From contig JADIIX010000046.1 of assembly GCA_027604505.1 (NCBI GenBank), positions 62,001 through 126,000 of the forward strand: a stretch of 64,000 nt of DNA, written 5' to 3'. The DNA comes from Gonapodya sp. JEL0774. Its lineage: Eukaryota > Monoblepharomycota > Monoblepharidomycetes > Monoblepharidales > Gonapodyaceae. Within the stretch, counting starts at the first letter, position 1. Each line of letters starts with the position of its first letter. Below the pieces are notes generated by a model. That model saw nothing but the letters and a program-made list of their open reading frames with translations. It did no database searches and was not told the DNA's origin. Both the position numbers and the translations under genes were made by a program. Below are positions 11,379 to 21,633 of this stretch, piece after piece.

Positions 11379-12865
11379 GTGGCGGCTCCCCTCGCCAACC
11401 ACATTCACTCGCCATTCCCATCCATTTCCCGCGCCTGCACATTCATCTTAAAAATCTCACACAGCTGCATTTCTGCCATTCGAACTCGCCAAGTTCTGCG
11501 TCGCTCTATTTCAACACTCCCACGATTTCTCAATCCACACCAACCTCCCCCCCTTCTGACATCACGCAGCATCGATCCCATGTCATCAAATCCTTCCCCG
11601 TCTCCTCCGCCCGCCTCGTGCGCGCCTTCCAACTCCTCACCTGCGCCTTCACCATCTCCGTCCCCTGATCCTACCAGTTCCAAGAATCGCCCAAAACAAT
11701 CCGCCTCAAGCCGCCGCGTCGCCTTTTCCCCATCCTTTCAACTCGACCCTGCCACCTCCACCTGGTCTCCCCATGTTCCCACAGTGTCTGTGAATTCCCT
11801 ACCCCAACAGTTTACGCTCCTCACGTTCAACGTGCTGTATGCCCTGGTGCCACCAGAGGGCGGTTGGAGTGGGACCGCCAGATCCGATTTCGATAAAAGA
11901 AGACTGGACCTGGTCATTCGGAAGTTGATCGAGTGGGATGCGGACGTGATTGCGCTCCAGGAGGTGGACGAGTACTTTCTTCCGTGAGTGAGGCTTTGTT
12001 TGTGATACCGACGGCATCAGACCGAAAGCGTGCTCCATACTGTCTATCATAATGCTCATCTACTGCTCGATATTCTCATACTACCATCACGTCATCCCCG
12101 TCTCTCCAGTCTCCTCCTCTCCAACCCTCACTTCTCTCAGTTCCATTCGACCCACCCGCCCGACTCTCCCACATCCCCCTACGGCTCGCCCATCCTCTTG
12201 TCCCGATTCCCCTTCCAATCCGCTCGCACAAAAATAGGCGGGAAAGAGGCCGTGGTCGGGTGGTTTGGCAGCGCCGCTGGTGAGGGGCACGAGGACCTGG
12301 TTCTGTGGAACGTCCACTTGTCGGGTGGGCCCTCTGAGCGAGACGTTGTCGTGAGAGGGAAGCAGGTCAGTCAAATGTGTCCACCACTGCTGTGGGAGGT
12401 CTACTTTTCGAATCTTGTCGTGTCGACCTGTCACCTGACCCTCGCCATCCCCCTCACCCTCCCCTCCAGATCCACCGCGTTCTCACCCACCTCGCCAGCC
12501 TCCCACCCACCACCACTCCCGTCGTCCTCGGCGACTTCAACGCCTGGGACGAGCACCTCTACGAACCCTTTGGTCCCGCAGGCTACGTGGACGCCTGGAC
12601 CGCCCAGTGCGCCAAACGGGGCACACCCGACGACGTGTCCACGAGTGGCACCTACAACGCCCGAGGGAGGATCCACGAGGGTACGAGTCCCGAGGCCCGG
12701 CAGGCGCTCGAGAACGCGCAAGCGGTGCGGATCGACAGGGTCATGGTCGGAGACAAGGGGGCGTGGGAGTTTGTGGATATGCAGGTGTGTGGGGCGGAAA
12801 GGGTGGACGGAATGTGGTTGTCGGATCATTTTGGGTTGAGGTGCGCCGTGCAGAGGAGGATTTGA
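11379..12865 (+). CDS. Endonuclease/exonuclease/phosphatase family protein, TDP2-like
   Basis: Three exons (11379-11983, 12110-12365, 12470-12865) in phase, 418 residues. The EEP metal-dependent phosphodiesterase motifs are all present: LLTFNVLYA, ALQEVDEYFL (catalytic Glu), YGSPILLSRFPF, LWNVHLSGG, VVLGDFNAWDE (Asp/Asn), RIDRVMV and LSDHFGL (Asp/His). Their order and spacing match tyrosyl-DNA phosphodiesterase 2-like proteins, which remove topoisomerase or protein adducts from DNA 5' ends; other EEP hydrolases cannot be excluded. The first ~65 residues are Arg/Ser-rich without acidic residues (ending RQVLRRSISTLPRF), like a mitochondrial presequence. A second in-frame Met at 11580 starts a Pro/Ser-rich disordered stretch before the catalytic domain. 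LRRC40 follows on the same strand 240 bases on. Confidence 0.86.
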
Positions 12866-13105
12866 GGAGGACACTGAGTCAGGATCACACATATTTTGAA
12901 ATTGGTAGCATGTCTTGTCTGGAACCGTTTCATGCACGCACGTAAAATAAACATCTTTGTCCCTCACTATGGTGTTGATGGTCGAAAGACGCTTGGAGCC
13001 TTTACAGGGAATTGTGAGGTCCCCTCGCTTGGCTCATTGTCCGCCTGCCATAGCGCACTCCGCTTGTAATCACACAAGCTCCAACCCCTTCAACAAAAAC
13101 TCCCA

Positions 13106-15868
13106 ATGCAAAACCCCCCTCACCGCATCGGCCGTCCCGCCACCAGCGCTTCATCCTCGTCATCCTCATCTTCTTCCGCCCGTCCCGGTGCCCCTTCGTT
13201 AAAGACCCCGCTCGGCCCGGCGTCCAGAGTCGCACAGTTTCGACAGGCAGCGATGGCGGGAAGAGACAAGGGAGGGCCGAGAGTGGATCGTGGGATCGTG
13301 ACCGATGATGGAGATCGGGCCGGGGGGGCGGAGGGAAAGTCGTTGGATCGGGTGAGTGGAGAGTTGATGACAGTTGTTCTCGACGGTTTAGACTGATGCT
13401 ACAGAGCTTGTATTTGTTTTTGTTTTGATTTACGTTTCTGTATGTACTTTAGACGATTCTTGCAGGCCACGTTGCCGGACGAATAAACCTCTCCAACAAG
13501 AATCTTGAACGACTCCCCCCCGCAGTGTTCGATCCGAAACCCGTATTGGACGAGATGGTAAGTTATGCGCACGATCCACAGGATCGGTACACGCCAGTCC
13601 CCCCGCTCCTCTTGTATTTTGCATGTGCAACGGCGCGAAGGTTGGTCACCGAGAGTGACGGGTGTTGGGCAAAGGAATTCATCTCCATCTTCATACCCCC
13701 AAATCCAAATCCAACCCCAGAACGCCGCCAACGTCAAGAATCTTCCGCAGTGGTGGGACTTCCAAGACCTCACCCGTCTGCTTGCGGCAGATAACCGCCT
13801 CGTGGAACTCGACGAGAGGATTGGGGGTTTGGTGGGTGTTATCAGTCCTCCCAGATGACCAGTCATACCTTGTGAAGAGGCGTTCTTATCAACGGAAAAC
13901 CTTGTTCGCTGTGGTGTGAAAGGGAGCTTTGAGCGTACTTGACGTGAGTCGGCGTCGCCGTTTGTTCTGGCTTCCTGTCTTCCCCACATGGCCGCCCTCA
14001 TGTTCTGTTGCAGCTCCGGAACAACGCCCTACCCGCACTCCCCCCCACACTCTCCAACCTACCGTTGACACAACTCACGCTCTCCAACAACCAACTCACC
14101 CAACTCCCGGATTCCATTTTCCTCCCCACCCTTCAGTCGCTCGCTGTCGCCCGCAACATGCTCACAGGATCCCTTCCCGATGCACTGGGGAGGTGCACCG
14201 CGTTGACGCGGCTGGAGGTGGCGGGAAATGAATTGTCGGGCTTGGGTGGCGGGATGGCTGGGTGTACGAGGCTGGAGGTCCTTGTGGCAGTAGGTTAAGC
14301 GCCCCGAAACGACCACACTCGCCGTTTCCGCTCACGTGAGACCGTCGTGAACAGAGCCAAAACCATCTCACCAACCTTCCACCAGCTCTCTTTCAACTCG
14401 CTCATCTCACGGATCTCGAGCTGTCTGAAAACCGCCTCACTCATCTCGTCTCACTTGCCAGTTCTTCTAACCACAAATTCAATGCCCAACTCCCCCGTCT
14501 CCGCCGCCTCGACATCCGAAAGAACTCCATCGAGTCATTTGGTGATGGATTTGATGAAAGTGGGAACAGAAAGAAAGGGGTCGTTTCGTGGGAAATCTCC
14601 GCTCTTGAGGAGCTCATGGCAGGGTGGAACAAGTTGACCACTGAAGGGGCGGACGTGGTCATTGAGGGAGCACCAAAGGTGTGTTGATTTGACTACGCAC
14701 TGCTGATTGAGGGAGTCCGAGGAACACTCAAAGATCTGGGACCACCCAACTCATGGTACTTGATTGCTGTAAATCCCTTCCAATCTTGCAGCTCGCAACT
14801 CTGGACCTGTCCACCAATCGCCTGAATGGCATCCCACCTTCGATTCTCCTTCTCCCCTCTCTACACCGTCTTGACATCTCAAACAATTCCGTGTCCACGC
14901 TTCCACCTCAACTTGGTCTCCTTCCCCTCAACACGTTGGTGTTCGATGGGAATCCGATCAGAAACTTACCCACGGGAGCTACAAAGAGCACTAGGATTTT
15001 GCTCGAGGGACTTAAAGAGAGGATCAAGAGCGCAAGTGTTGATACGGCGGAAGTTGGCGAGACATCAGCAGGAGGGATGGTGGCAGCGAGCGTTTCTAGG
15101 TTCGGGTTTAAACCAACTGAACAAGAAACCGCCTCGCGGATGTTGAATCTGGCAAAACGGACAATGACTGACGGCGACATCGCCACGGTCGGTGGATCCC
15201 TCACGGCGGAGTCGCTGGGGTTCGCTCCTGCGGTATTTGATGGGTCAGACAACAGATTCACGGCTTTCCCTGGTTTGGTATGGTCCTTTGAGAAGCTCAC
15301 AGCTCTGAACCTCTCGGGGAATAAAATTGGAACATGGGAGGTCCTCACTAGTGTGGTGGGGTCAGGTCCAGCGCCGCTCCCGTTTCTTCGAAACTTGGAT
15401 CTGAGCAAGAATGCACTCCAAAGCATTCCCTGCCCCAACCCTGCAGCCGATGGTGATGTACGCCCACTGTTCCCATCTTTGGACACACTATCGGTCTCGT
15501 TCAATCGCCTCACCATTCTCCCCGGATGCATAAATATTATTTTTCCAAAACTCACGGCCCTGCTCGCCGAATCCAATAAAATCACCGCCATTGAGGCCCC
15601 GCAAATTTCATTGGGCAATCTGGAGGTTTTGGACTTGCGGAATAACGATATCTCCAAGGTCCCCGAGGAGCTTGGTCTTTGCAGAAAAATGAGATCGCTC
15701 AGAATCGAAGGAAATCCTTTCCGTGTGCCAAGGTGAGTTTCCACTCACTTAGTTTGGGCCATGATCTGTTCGAATGTATGTCTTTTTCTCAGGCAAGCTG
15801 TGATGCAACAAGGAACAGATGCGATAATGAAGTACCTTCGCGAAAGGCTTCCGGTCCCGTCTTCTTGA
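13106..15868 (+). CDS. LRRC40: Leucine-rich repeat protein, LRRC40 family
   Basis: Seven exons join without frame conflict (13106-13351, 13453-13557, 13721-13831, 14014-14289, 14355-14678, 14792-15732, 15793-15868), 692 residues. After a Ser/Ala-rich N-terminus (poly-Ser, 13142-13180) come leucine-rich repeats of the LxxLxLxxNxLxxLPxxL type, for example GRINLSNKNLERLPP, LTLSNNQLTQLPDSI, LATLDLSTNRLNGIPPS, LEVLDLRNNDISKVPEEL. A non-repeat insertion (residues ~430-500) and a closing segment with GTDAIMKYLRERL match the arrangement of LRRC40. It is longer than the human protein (about 600 residues). Cellular role is unclear; such proteins are usually binding scaffolds. The gene is tail to tail with SNAPC3, 92 bases between stops. 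Confidence 0.88.
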
Positions 15869-15960
15869 TGTCGGTGCCACAGGTAGAAAGTTAGAAATAG
15901 TGCAACCTCAAGCGCCTGTCATTATAGTGCATATATACAGTGCGTGCGCGATAACCTGGT

Positions 15961-18344
15961 TCACGGCGCCTCCTTCACCTTCCACTTCCTGTACCCGGTC
16001 CACATTTGTCTACCCTCACTATCGAAGTGGAACTGTCTATAACACGACTCGCACCAAGCGCACAAACCCTGAGGTGCAAATTCGTCGTCCGCGGTGATCC
16101 ACTGAACCTCACTCGAGTTGCAACCAATGCATCGTGCGTGGTTTAGTCTGCCAGAGATGAACACGGTTTGGGGCCACGCACCAGGGGTGTCGGGTGGGAG
16201 ATCGCTCGGATTTATGAGTCTATAAGAGATTTTGAGAATGCAACTGCGTCAACTCTTCGGAAACCAGAGGGATCCTCGGTAAACACGACTTGCCGAATCT
16301 CCTCCACAGTGACATGGTGTTCGCAAGCCGCCCCAACCCCATGGGCAAATAAGTAGGGCACATGCAGTCGTAGCGTAAGCTCGTCGAGTCTGATGGACGC
16401 AGAACAGTGCTTCAAATCAGGAGGCCGGACGACCTGGAATACACGTCCCCGAATCCGATTAGTGTTTTGGGGGTTGATAGAGTGTGATCCATTCATTGGG
16501 CTCCGAATGCGGGGGAAATGAAGAACACGCTCCGGTTCTTCTTGTGACCACGCAAGGATGGTGCTATATGCGAAAGAATGATACGGCGGAAGATTTGTGA
16601 AGAGGTTCCCGCAACCAAACTAGGCAAGAAAAATGTACCCACTTCGCCCGCATCTCCGCAGTTGGCCCATCAGTGTAGAAAGTTTCTTCCACGAAAAAGT
16701 ATCTCCCACTTTCCTCCACTGGAGATTCTTCCTCATCATTGTCCTTTTCTTCTTCAAATTGTATCCGTTCTGTCCCACAAGCTACGAGCCCAATGTAAGC
16801 ACAAATTTCCTGTATCGTGTGACTGCCGAGTACTTGAATTGTAGCTACGATATCAGCACGGCGAACAGGATCGTAGACATTGATTGTAACGATGATTTCA
16901 GGGGACAGGGAGGTCCAAGGGGTGGTAGGGTGCTCAAGATGCAAGACATAAGCCCTCGCAGGATTTCTAACCGAGAGATACAAGTTAAGGAACTCACAGC
17001 TCTCGCAAACAGATCGACGATGTTGGCGAGTTGAGGAAGGCGGTGCCGCCGAGGAGGAGGAATTCTGTTTTCGTGACTGTCCACATGGACCCATTGAATC
17101 CCAGCCTGCGGTGTGAGTTTGAAAATTTGACAAACTCACTCTAGCGTTTTCAGATCGCAGGTCGCCAATTGTGCCACCGATCTCACAAATCCCTCCGTCA
17201 ATTTCCTCTGGATGCGCGTGTTCATTGCGTTGTCCAGTTCCTCTTGAAAACTGCCTCCGACGTTCCTGGGGGCCTCCGCAACCATGGCTTTTGGTGCGAG
17301 AGAAAGCAGGTTGGAATCTTCAGATCCAGAATCACCCCTTACGCCTCGTCGTGAGACGGAAGTCTGAGATCGCCGTTTCGCGTGAACAACACCCGGCGAG
17401 TTGAGAGGAGTAGATGGAGCGTCGGAGGAGTTCGGGACTATCTCAGAGTTCATAATGTTGTGGTGACTATCCGAGATAGGTTCCTTCCCTGAGATGGATG
17501 CAGCATCGAAGGTTGCGCTCGACTCCTGTAATTGACTTGCAGACCCTTCGGACTCATCATCGTGCTCCTTTGAGACATGGCTCTTTGTTCGTTTGGAGTG
17601 CCCGCCGTCTCTAATTTGATTCGGACGGATGAGTGGAATATTGGCAACAAGCCGTTTTCCCCTGGGCCGCTGTTCCGACGAAAAAAGGGCACTGCCCAGC
17701 TCAATAAGGTCAAATTCGCCCTTCGTCAATGCGGAAGAGACAGCTTCACACCCGGTGTGGGCACCCGAACCAGACGATTCGTCCACATTCGTGTGGAGAT
17801 TCGCTGACTTGGGACGGCGAGATCCTGGACGAGTCTGAGCATCGTAAAGCGTTTGTAAATAGTGGAAATTGAAAGGCTCAGTCACTGGAGATTGTTCCGC
17901 ATCAGTCAGTGGAATTCTGAGAGTCAGGTATCCGTCAGTTGGTTTGGTAAAGCCAAACACTCCGAACCCCTTCTTACCAGCGGAGAGCACTCACGCACAG
18001 GATTTTTCGAGACTCGCCAATTGTTCACTCGAAATACCCAGAACTTGCTCGAGTGGCAGGTTTTCAAAGTTCACGATACTATCAGTTCTTTCCACTGCAC
18101 CGCGAGCAGCATCCGGGCCAGACGAAAGCCCCTCGTCTGCAGCGCTAGGCACCTCGTTGTCGTAGATACCATTCATCGACTTAATGACGCTAGCCCACGT
18201 CACATCACGGAACTTTGAGAGAGAAACAGGAGAGGAGGGAGAGGGTGGAGTATTCAGAAAACTTGGCACGACTCGACTACGTTTGGAGGTTTCTGCATGA
18301 CTTCTGCTCTGAGATCGTTCAAAAGCAGGGTGTTGTCTGTTCAT
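15961..18344 (-). CDS. SNAPC3: snRNA-activating protein complex subunit 3 (SNAP50 family)
   Basis: Nuclear DNA-binding subunit of the complex that drives snRNA gene transcription by Pol II and Pol III. Starts at MNRQHPAFERSQ (18344). The first ~380 residues are Ser-rich and probably disordered. The conserved C-terminal half is spread over several exons: IIVTINVYDPVRRADI and IQVLGSHTIQEICAYIG, then GRYFFVEETFYTDGP, TILAWSQEEPE, LHVPYLFAHGVGAACEHHVT, LINPSDLPPD, and a Cys-rich end (HARCIGCNSSEVQWITADDE, LCAWCESCYRQFHFD) corresponding to the SNAPC3 zinc-binding region. An in-frame TGA at 17991-17993 lies inside a 78-base intron (17994-17917, GTGAGT...CTCAG), so it is not a nonsense mutation. The exact junction before LINPSD (16313-16205) was not resolved. 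Confidence 0.85.
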
Positions 18345-18848
18345 AGAGCGTAAGTAGTTTGTTGCATGAGTGGGAAGATATATTGTATAAAGCATCCGTC
18401 ATTCAATTATTCGGCAACCCGAAAGATGGACAGCAACAGGGTTCCTTTCGCTCCCGCTTACTGGAATCACGTAGAATCTTCTATTCTTGGATTGGTACAC
18501 CCGCCAGGAAGGAATGAAAGTTCTCTCACCACATTGCGAACAGGACCGGGGAAACAAATTAGCATGTGTTCTATCTTCCCGGTCAATGCCGAACTTCTTT
18601 ATATGTACACGTCCGTACGACAATGGCAAGATAAGTTGCTCGAGTATAACCAGTCGAGTACGTTCCTTGCGCAAGCCGAGGGAATTGATTTCTCGTAAAG
18701 AATCCCTTCGTCATCATGACCGATTAATTAGCGAGGCTGAATGTAAGCTATCTTGGTGGGGCTCTAAACGATTTTATACCCTATTATCTCCAAGCGTATG
18801 TACATCGTATGACGTCACCTTTTGACGTGATTGAACCTCTGACCTCCG
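18345..18848. other. Spacer upstream of SNAPC3
   Basis: About 500 bases. A minus frame at 18674-18399 (RSCSQCGERTFIPSWRVYQ) might be a further exon of the hypothetical minus-strand gene to the right, whose first frame ends at a good GTAAGT donor near 18906. Not established. Confidence 0.3.
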
Positions 18849-19433
18849 TCAAAAAGCCGCCTTCAAACCCCGACTTTCCCTGGGGTGCAACTTACTTACT
18901 CTCAGCGCTTTCAGACGACACCAAAATCGAGCATTCGTCCCGCGTATCTGTACCGAGAGCAGTTGAAACGAGTTCACAAGCGCTTCCAGTTCTGAAGGGT
19001 TCTTGGCAGAATCGAACTTGTGCACCAACATGGATGGAAACTTGAGCACCAGACTTGCAGCGGTTCTCTTTCCGGCTTCCCAATTCGACACAAAGCAGAA
19101 GAGCTCTGGGTCGGCAGAGGTGACCTCGGTCCCCCCTTCTTCCGTTGCCAAAAAGATCCCCGTTCCTTCCCGAACAGCAGCTCGTCCCTCCAGATCGCTC
19201 GCAGCTTCCCTCAACGCCGCCTCCCTCGTTTCTGCTTTATCATCCCCATCAAAGAAGGTTGAAGCATCGTCTGTGCATTTCAATTCAGCAGTAGATGTTG
19301 CGCCCACATATAGGTGCGTCACAATGACGTCTAATGTTTGCGAACACTGATCTGACGTTACATGGAACCCCGTCACAATGCTAGTAACGAGGAATACGAC
19401 CGTGCACCAATAATTCCGGATCCAGTTTCCCAT
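18849..19433 (-). CDS. Hypothetical protein, doubtful
   Basis: A 194-codon open frame, usable to about 18907, where AGA-GTAAGTAAG looks like a donor. It begins with a short charged stretch and a hydrophobic run (YWCTVVFLVTSIVTGF) like a signal peptide or anchor, then a charged helical stretch (DKAETREAALREAASDLEGR) and an ordered-looking part (FVSNWEAGKRTAASLVLKF). I do not recognise the family. Its first 72 bases overlap the start of the plus-strand gene at 19362, so one of the two starts may be wrong. Confidence 0.35.
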   Translation of the reverse strand: MGNWIRNYWCTVVFLVTSIVTGFHVTSDQCSQTLDVIVTHLYVGATSTAELKCTDDASTFFDGDDKAETREAALREAASDLEGRAAVREGTGIFLATEEGGTEVTSADPELFCFVSNWEAGKRTAASLVLKFPSMLVHKFDSAKNPSELEALVNSFQLLSVQIRGTNARFWCRLKALRVSKLHPRESRGLKAAF

Positions 19434-20369
19434 TCAGATCTCATCGAGATGGAGGCGATGAGAATTAAGTGGCGAAAGGAGGAGTGAGTAGTTGGCGACC
19501 CAAATGCGGAGGATGGCATTGGAAACATCCAATGAGGGCACTCCGTGTGTCTTGGTTTGTCAAGCAGTTCTGATCTGCAATTTTTGTCGGATGTAAACAA
19601 TCACTTCAGGCAAGCTCGTCAAGCCCGTAATACCTCGTCTCCCGAGGTCTCAATCTCCTCGGAAGTCGCACCATCCTCCAAGCCGACGCCAAACGCACAT
19701 CCACTCACTGTGCCCCTCTCTTTAATCTCGGGTGAATCCGCCACGGTGGGTTCACCGGCCGCGGAGTACTTTGGTGTGGATGATCCCATGGAAGTGTGTC
19801 CTACGACGCTTGCGAACGGTACGAATGGAACACCGTATCATGACGAACGAGACAGTGGCAATGACGCAAGTACGACAAACACCCGCGTCCCACAAATTCG
19901 TACTTCCTCTGCGGTGGCTCTCCGCCGGTCTGGATCTTGCACTCCACTTCAGCTCCAAGCTTTGTTGCCGGAATCGGCCTCATCTCCGCCGAACAATTCA
20001 ATATCCACGAGCCACTCCACCCCGTTTCCCTCCTTCTCCAAACGCATTCGGGCCATGGCACATTCCGCCACTGGTTTGAATACCCCCGGCGCGCCACCGA
20101 CTCGGCAGCCTCCCCCGACGAGACTCCAGATACCACCGGCCCCGCGCTTTGGGTTTGCCAAGCTCTCTGAAAAGGGTCCCGAAAAGCAATCCGGCAGTTA
20201 CTCGTCCCAGAGCTGGGTAGATAATTTCGGATCGGCGGGGACGGGCGAACGTAATGTGCGGACTGCGGGGATGGCTAGTGTTGTCGGAGGGAGGCCACAT
20301 GTACATACTGGGCACATGGCGCACACCGTACAGAGGGAGGAGGGAAGAGCGCTGTTTGTGCCGTTTTGA
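19362..20369 (+). CDS. Hypothetical Ser/Pro-rich protein with N-terminal charged helix
   Basis: Exon 1 (ATG at 19362, MEPRHNASNEEYDRAPIIPD, ending ...IKWRKEE at about 19478) joins in phase, across an intron with donor GTGAGTAG and acceptor CACTTCAG, to an exon reading QARQARNTSSPEVS through to the stop at 20369. The joined N-terminus (MEAMRIKWRKEEQARQARN) is a continuous charged helix, which supports the splice. The rest is Ser/Thr/Pro-rich and likely disordered, with a conserved-looking tail (RFGFAKLSEKGPEKQSG, SWVDNFGSAG, EGRALFVPF). No family recognised; role unknown. Convergent with the deaminase gene, 249 bases between stops. Confidence 0.55.
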
Positions 20370-20617
20370 TTAGTTGGTGGTGACCGTTTACTGCACTGTT
20401 TAGTGCATTTTTGGCACTTTTGATGAGTGGCTGCACTTGTGGGAGGTATTTAGATGCTAGATTATAGGCGAGGGGAGAATGGATTGCAATTGCGATATTC
20501 CCACTAAACTTACAAAAGTCGATCATTATATTCACCCATTCTGATACTGACGTGGGTAAGAGAGATGGAATAGGACGACTGGCGGGAGGCAAAGAATGTT
20601 GATTAACATGACCGGTG

Positions 20618-21473
20618 TCATATATTATCACTGGTTGCTCTCCCGTCTGTTTCCTCGTCCACAACAAGAGTCTCGTGACTTCTCTTTTTTGCCGTTCTTT
20701 CGGGATCCGGAACACCCGCCTTCTTCCATATTTCGCGCACTCGCACTTGCCGCGCGATGTCGCGTTCCAGATCATCCCCCTCCACCAAGTGTATTCCCAT
20801 AATTTCTGCAGAAGTCATCATTCGAAAGCGCCCATTTGGGTCCATTTTCTTCCGAAACACGATCCTTCGTACACCAGCGACAGCGAGGGACATGAAGCAC
20901 TGATTACACGGAGGGAATGTAATGTATATCGTTGTGCCCCAAGTGGGCACGCCCATTCTCGCGCACATTGAAATGCACGATGCTTCAGCGTGTATTTCCT
21001 GGGAAGATTTGGACAACGACACCAACGGAGTGTGGTATGGCCCTCCTGGAGGACCATCAGGCCCACTCCCCATCTCGTTCATTGTGCTCGAGGGTGAAGC
21101 TTGCTCCTTGAGCCAGGAATTAGTCTTAGAAAGCAGGTCTCGCGTCTCGTGAGGCAGAATGACCTCATTCACAGACACCATGATGACTGATGAGGCTGAT
21201 GGGGGTTCCTTGTTCCGTGGATGGTCTGTGAGAACAGCGCACACTTGACACGAGCGATGACCATTTGAAGTGAGCACGGGTTTCTTTTTGATTATCCCCA
21301 AGTGACTCACTATGACCTCGAGGGCTCTTTGAGTTGCGAACCATCACGGAACACAGATCGAGAAAGTTTTCATCGGGAGCGAGCGATTCATCGTATCTCC
21401 ACCCGTATGACTGGAGATTCAGTGGATTTGGAAAATTTGGGAGTGTCTGCGAGAGGATATCCTCGGACATCAT
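20618..21473 (-). CDS. Cytidine/dCMP deaminase-family protein
   Basis: Two exons (21473-21311 and 21243-20618, phase 1) give 262 residues. The zinc-dependent deaminase signature is complete: HAEASC (zinc His plus proton-shuttle Glu) and PPCNQC (two zinc Cys), followed by the usual strand LAVAGVRRIVFRKKM. The N-terminal helix DENFLDLCSVMVRNSKSPRG and HMCAVLTD match the start of dCMP-deaminase-like domains, and the intron splits the His codon between them. The usual GYNG loop before HAE is absent; a Gly/Pro/Ser-rich insertion (about residues 70-125) stands there instead. The domain would deaminate a free (deoxy)cytidine nucleotide, but given the odd substrate loop the substrate is uncertain. 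The C-terminus (residues ~205-262) is a charged, Lys/Glu-rich tail. Confidence 0.83.
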
Positions 21474-21633
21474 CTGGTTTGGGAAAGGTTTGTTGAATGC
21501 AAAACAGGACCTTGCTTCCCAAACATCACGTCGGCAATGCTGAATACAACACGTCACCAAATAGTAATACATACACAACAATACTATATACAAATACTCG
21601 TGATATCGTCAAATTAAATTACGGTAAATAAGG

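Noticed and set aside
17991..17993. In-frame TGA in the SNAPC3 N-terminal region, suggesting a pseudogene or recoding
   Set aside because: It lies inside a 78-base sequence with a GTGAGT donor and CTCAG acceptor whose removal keeps frame; an ordinary intron explains it.
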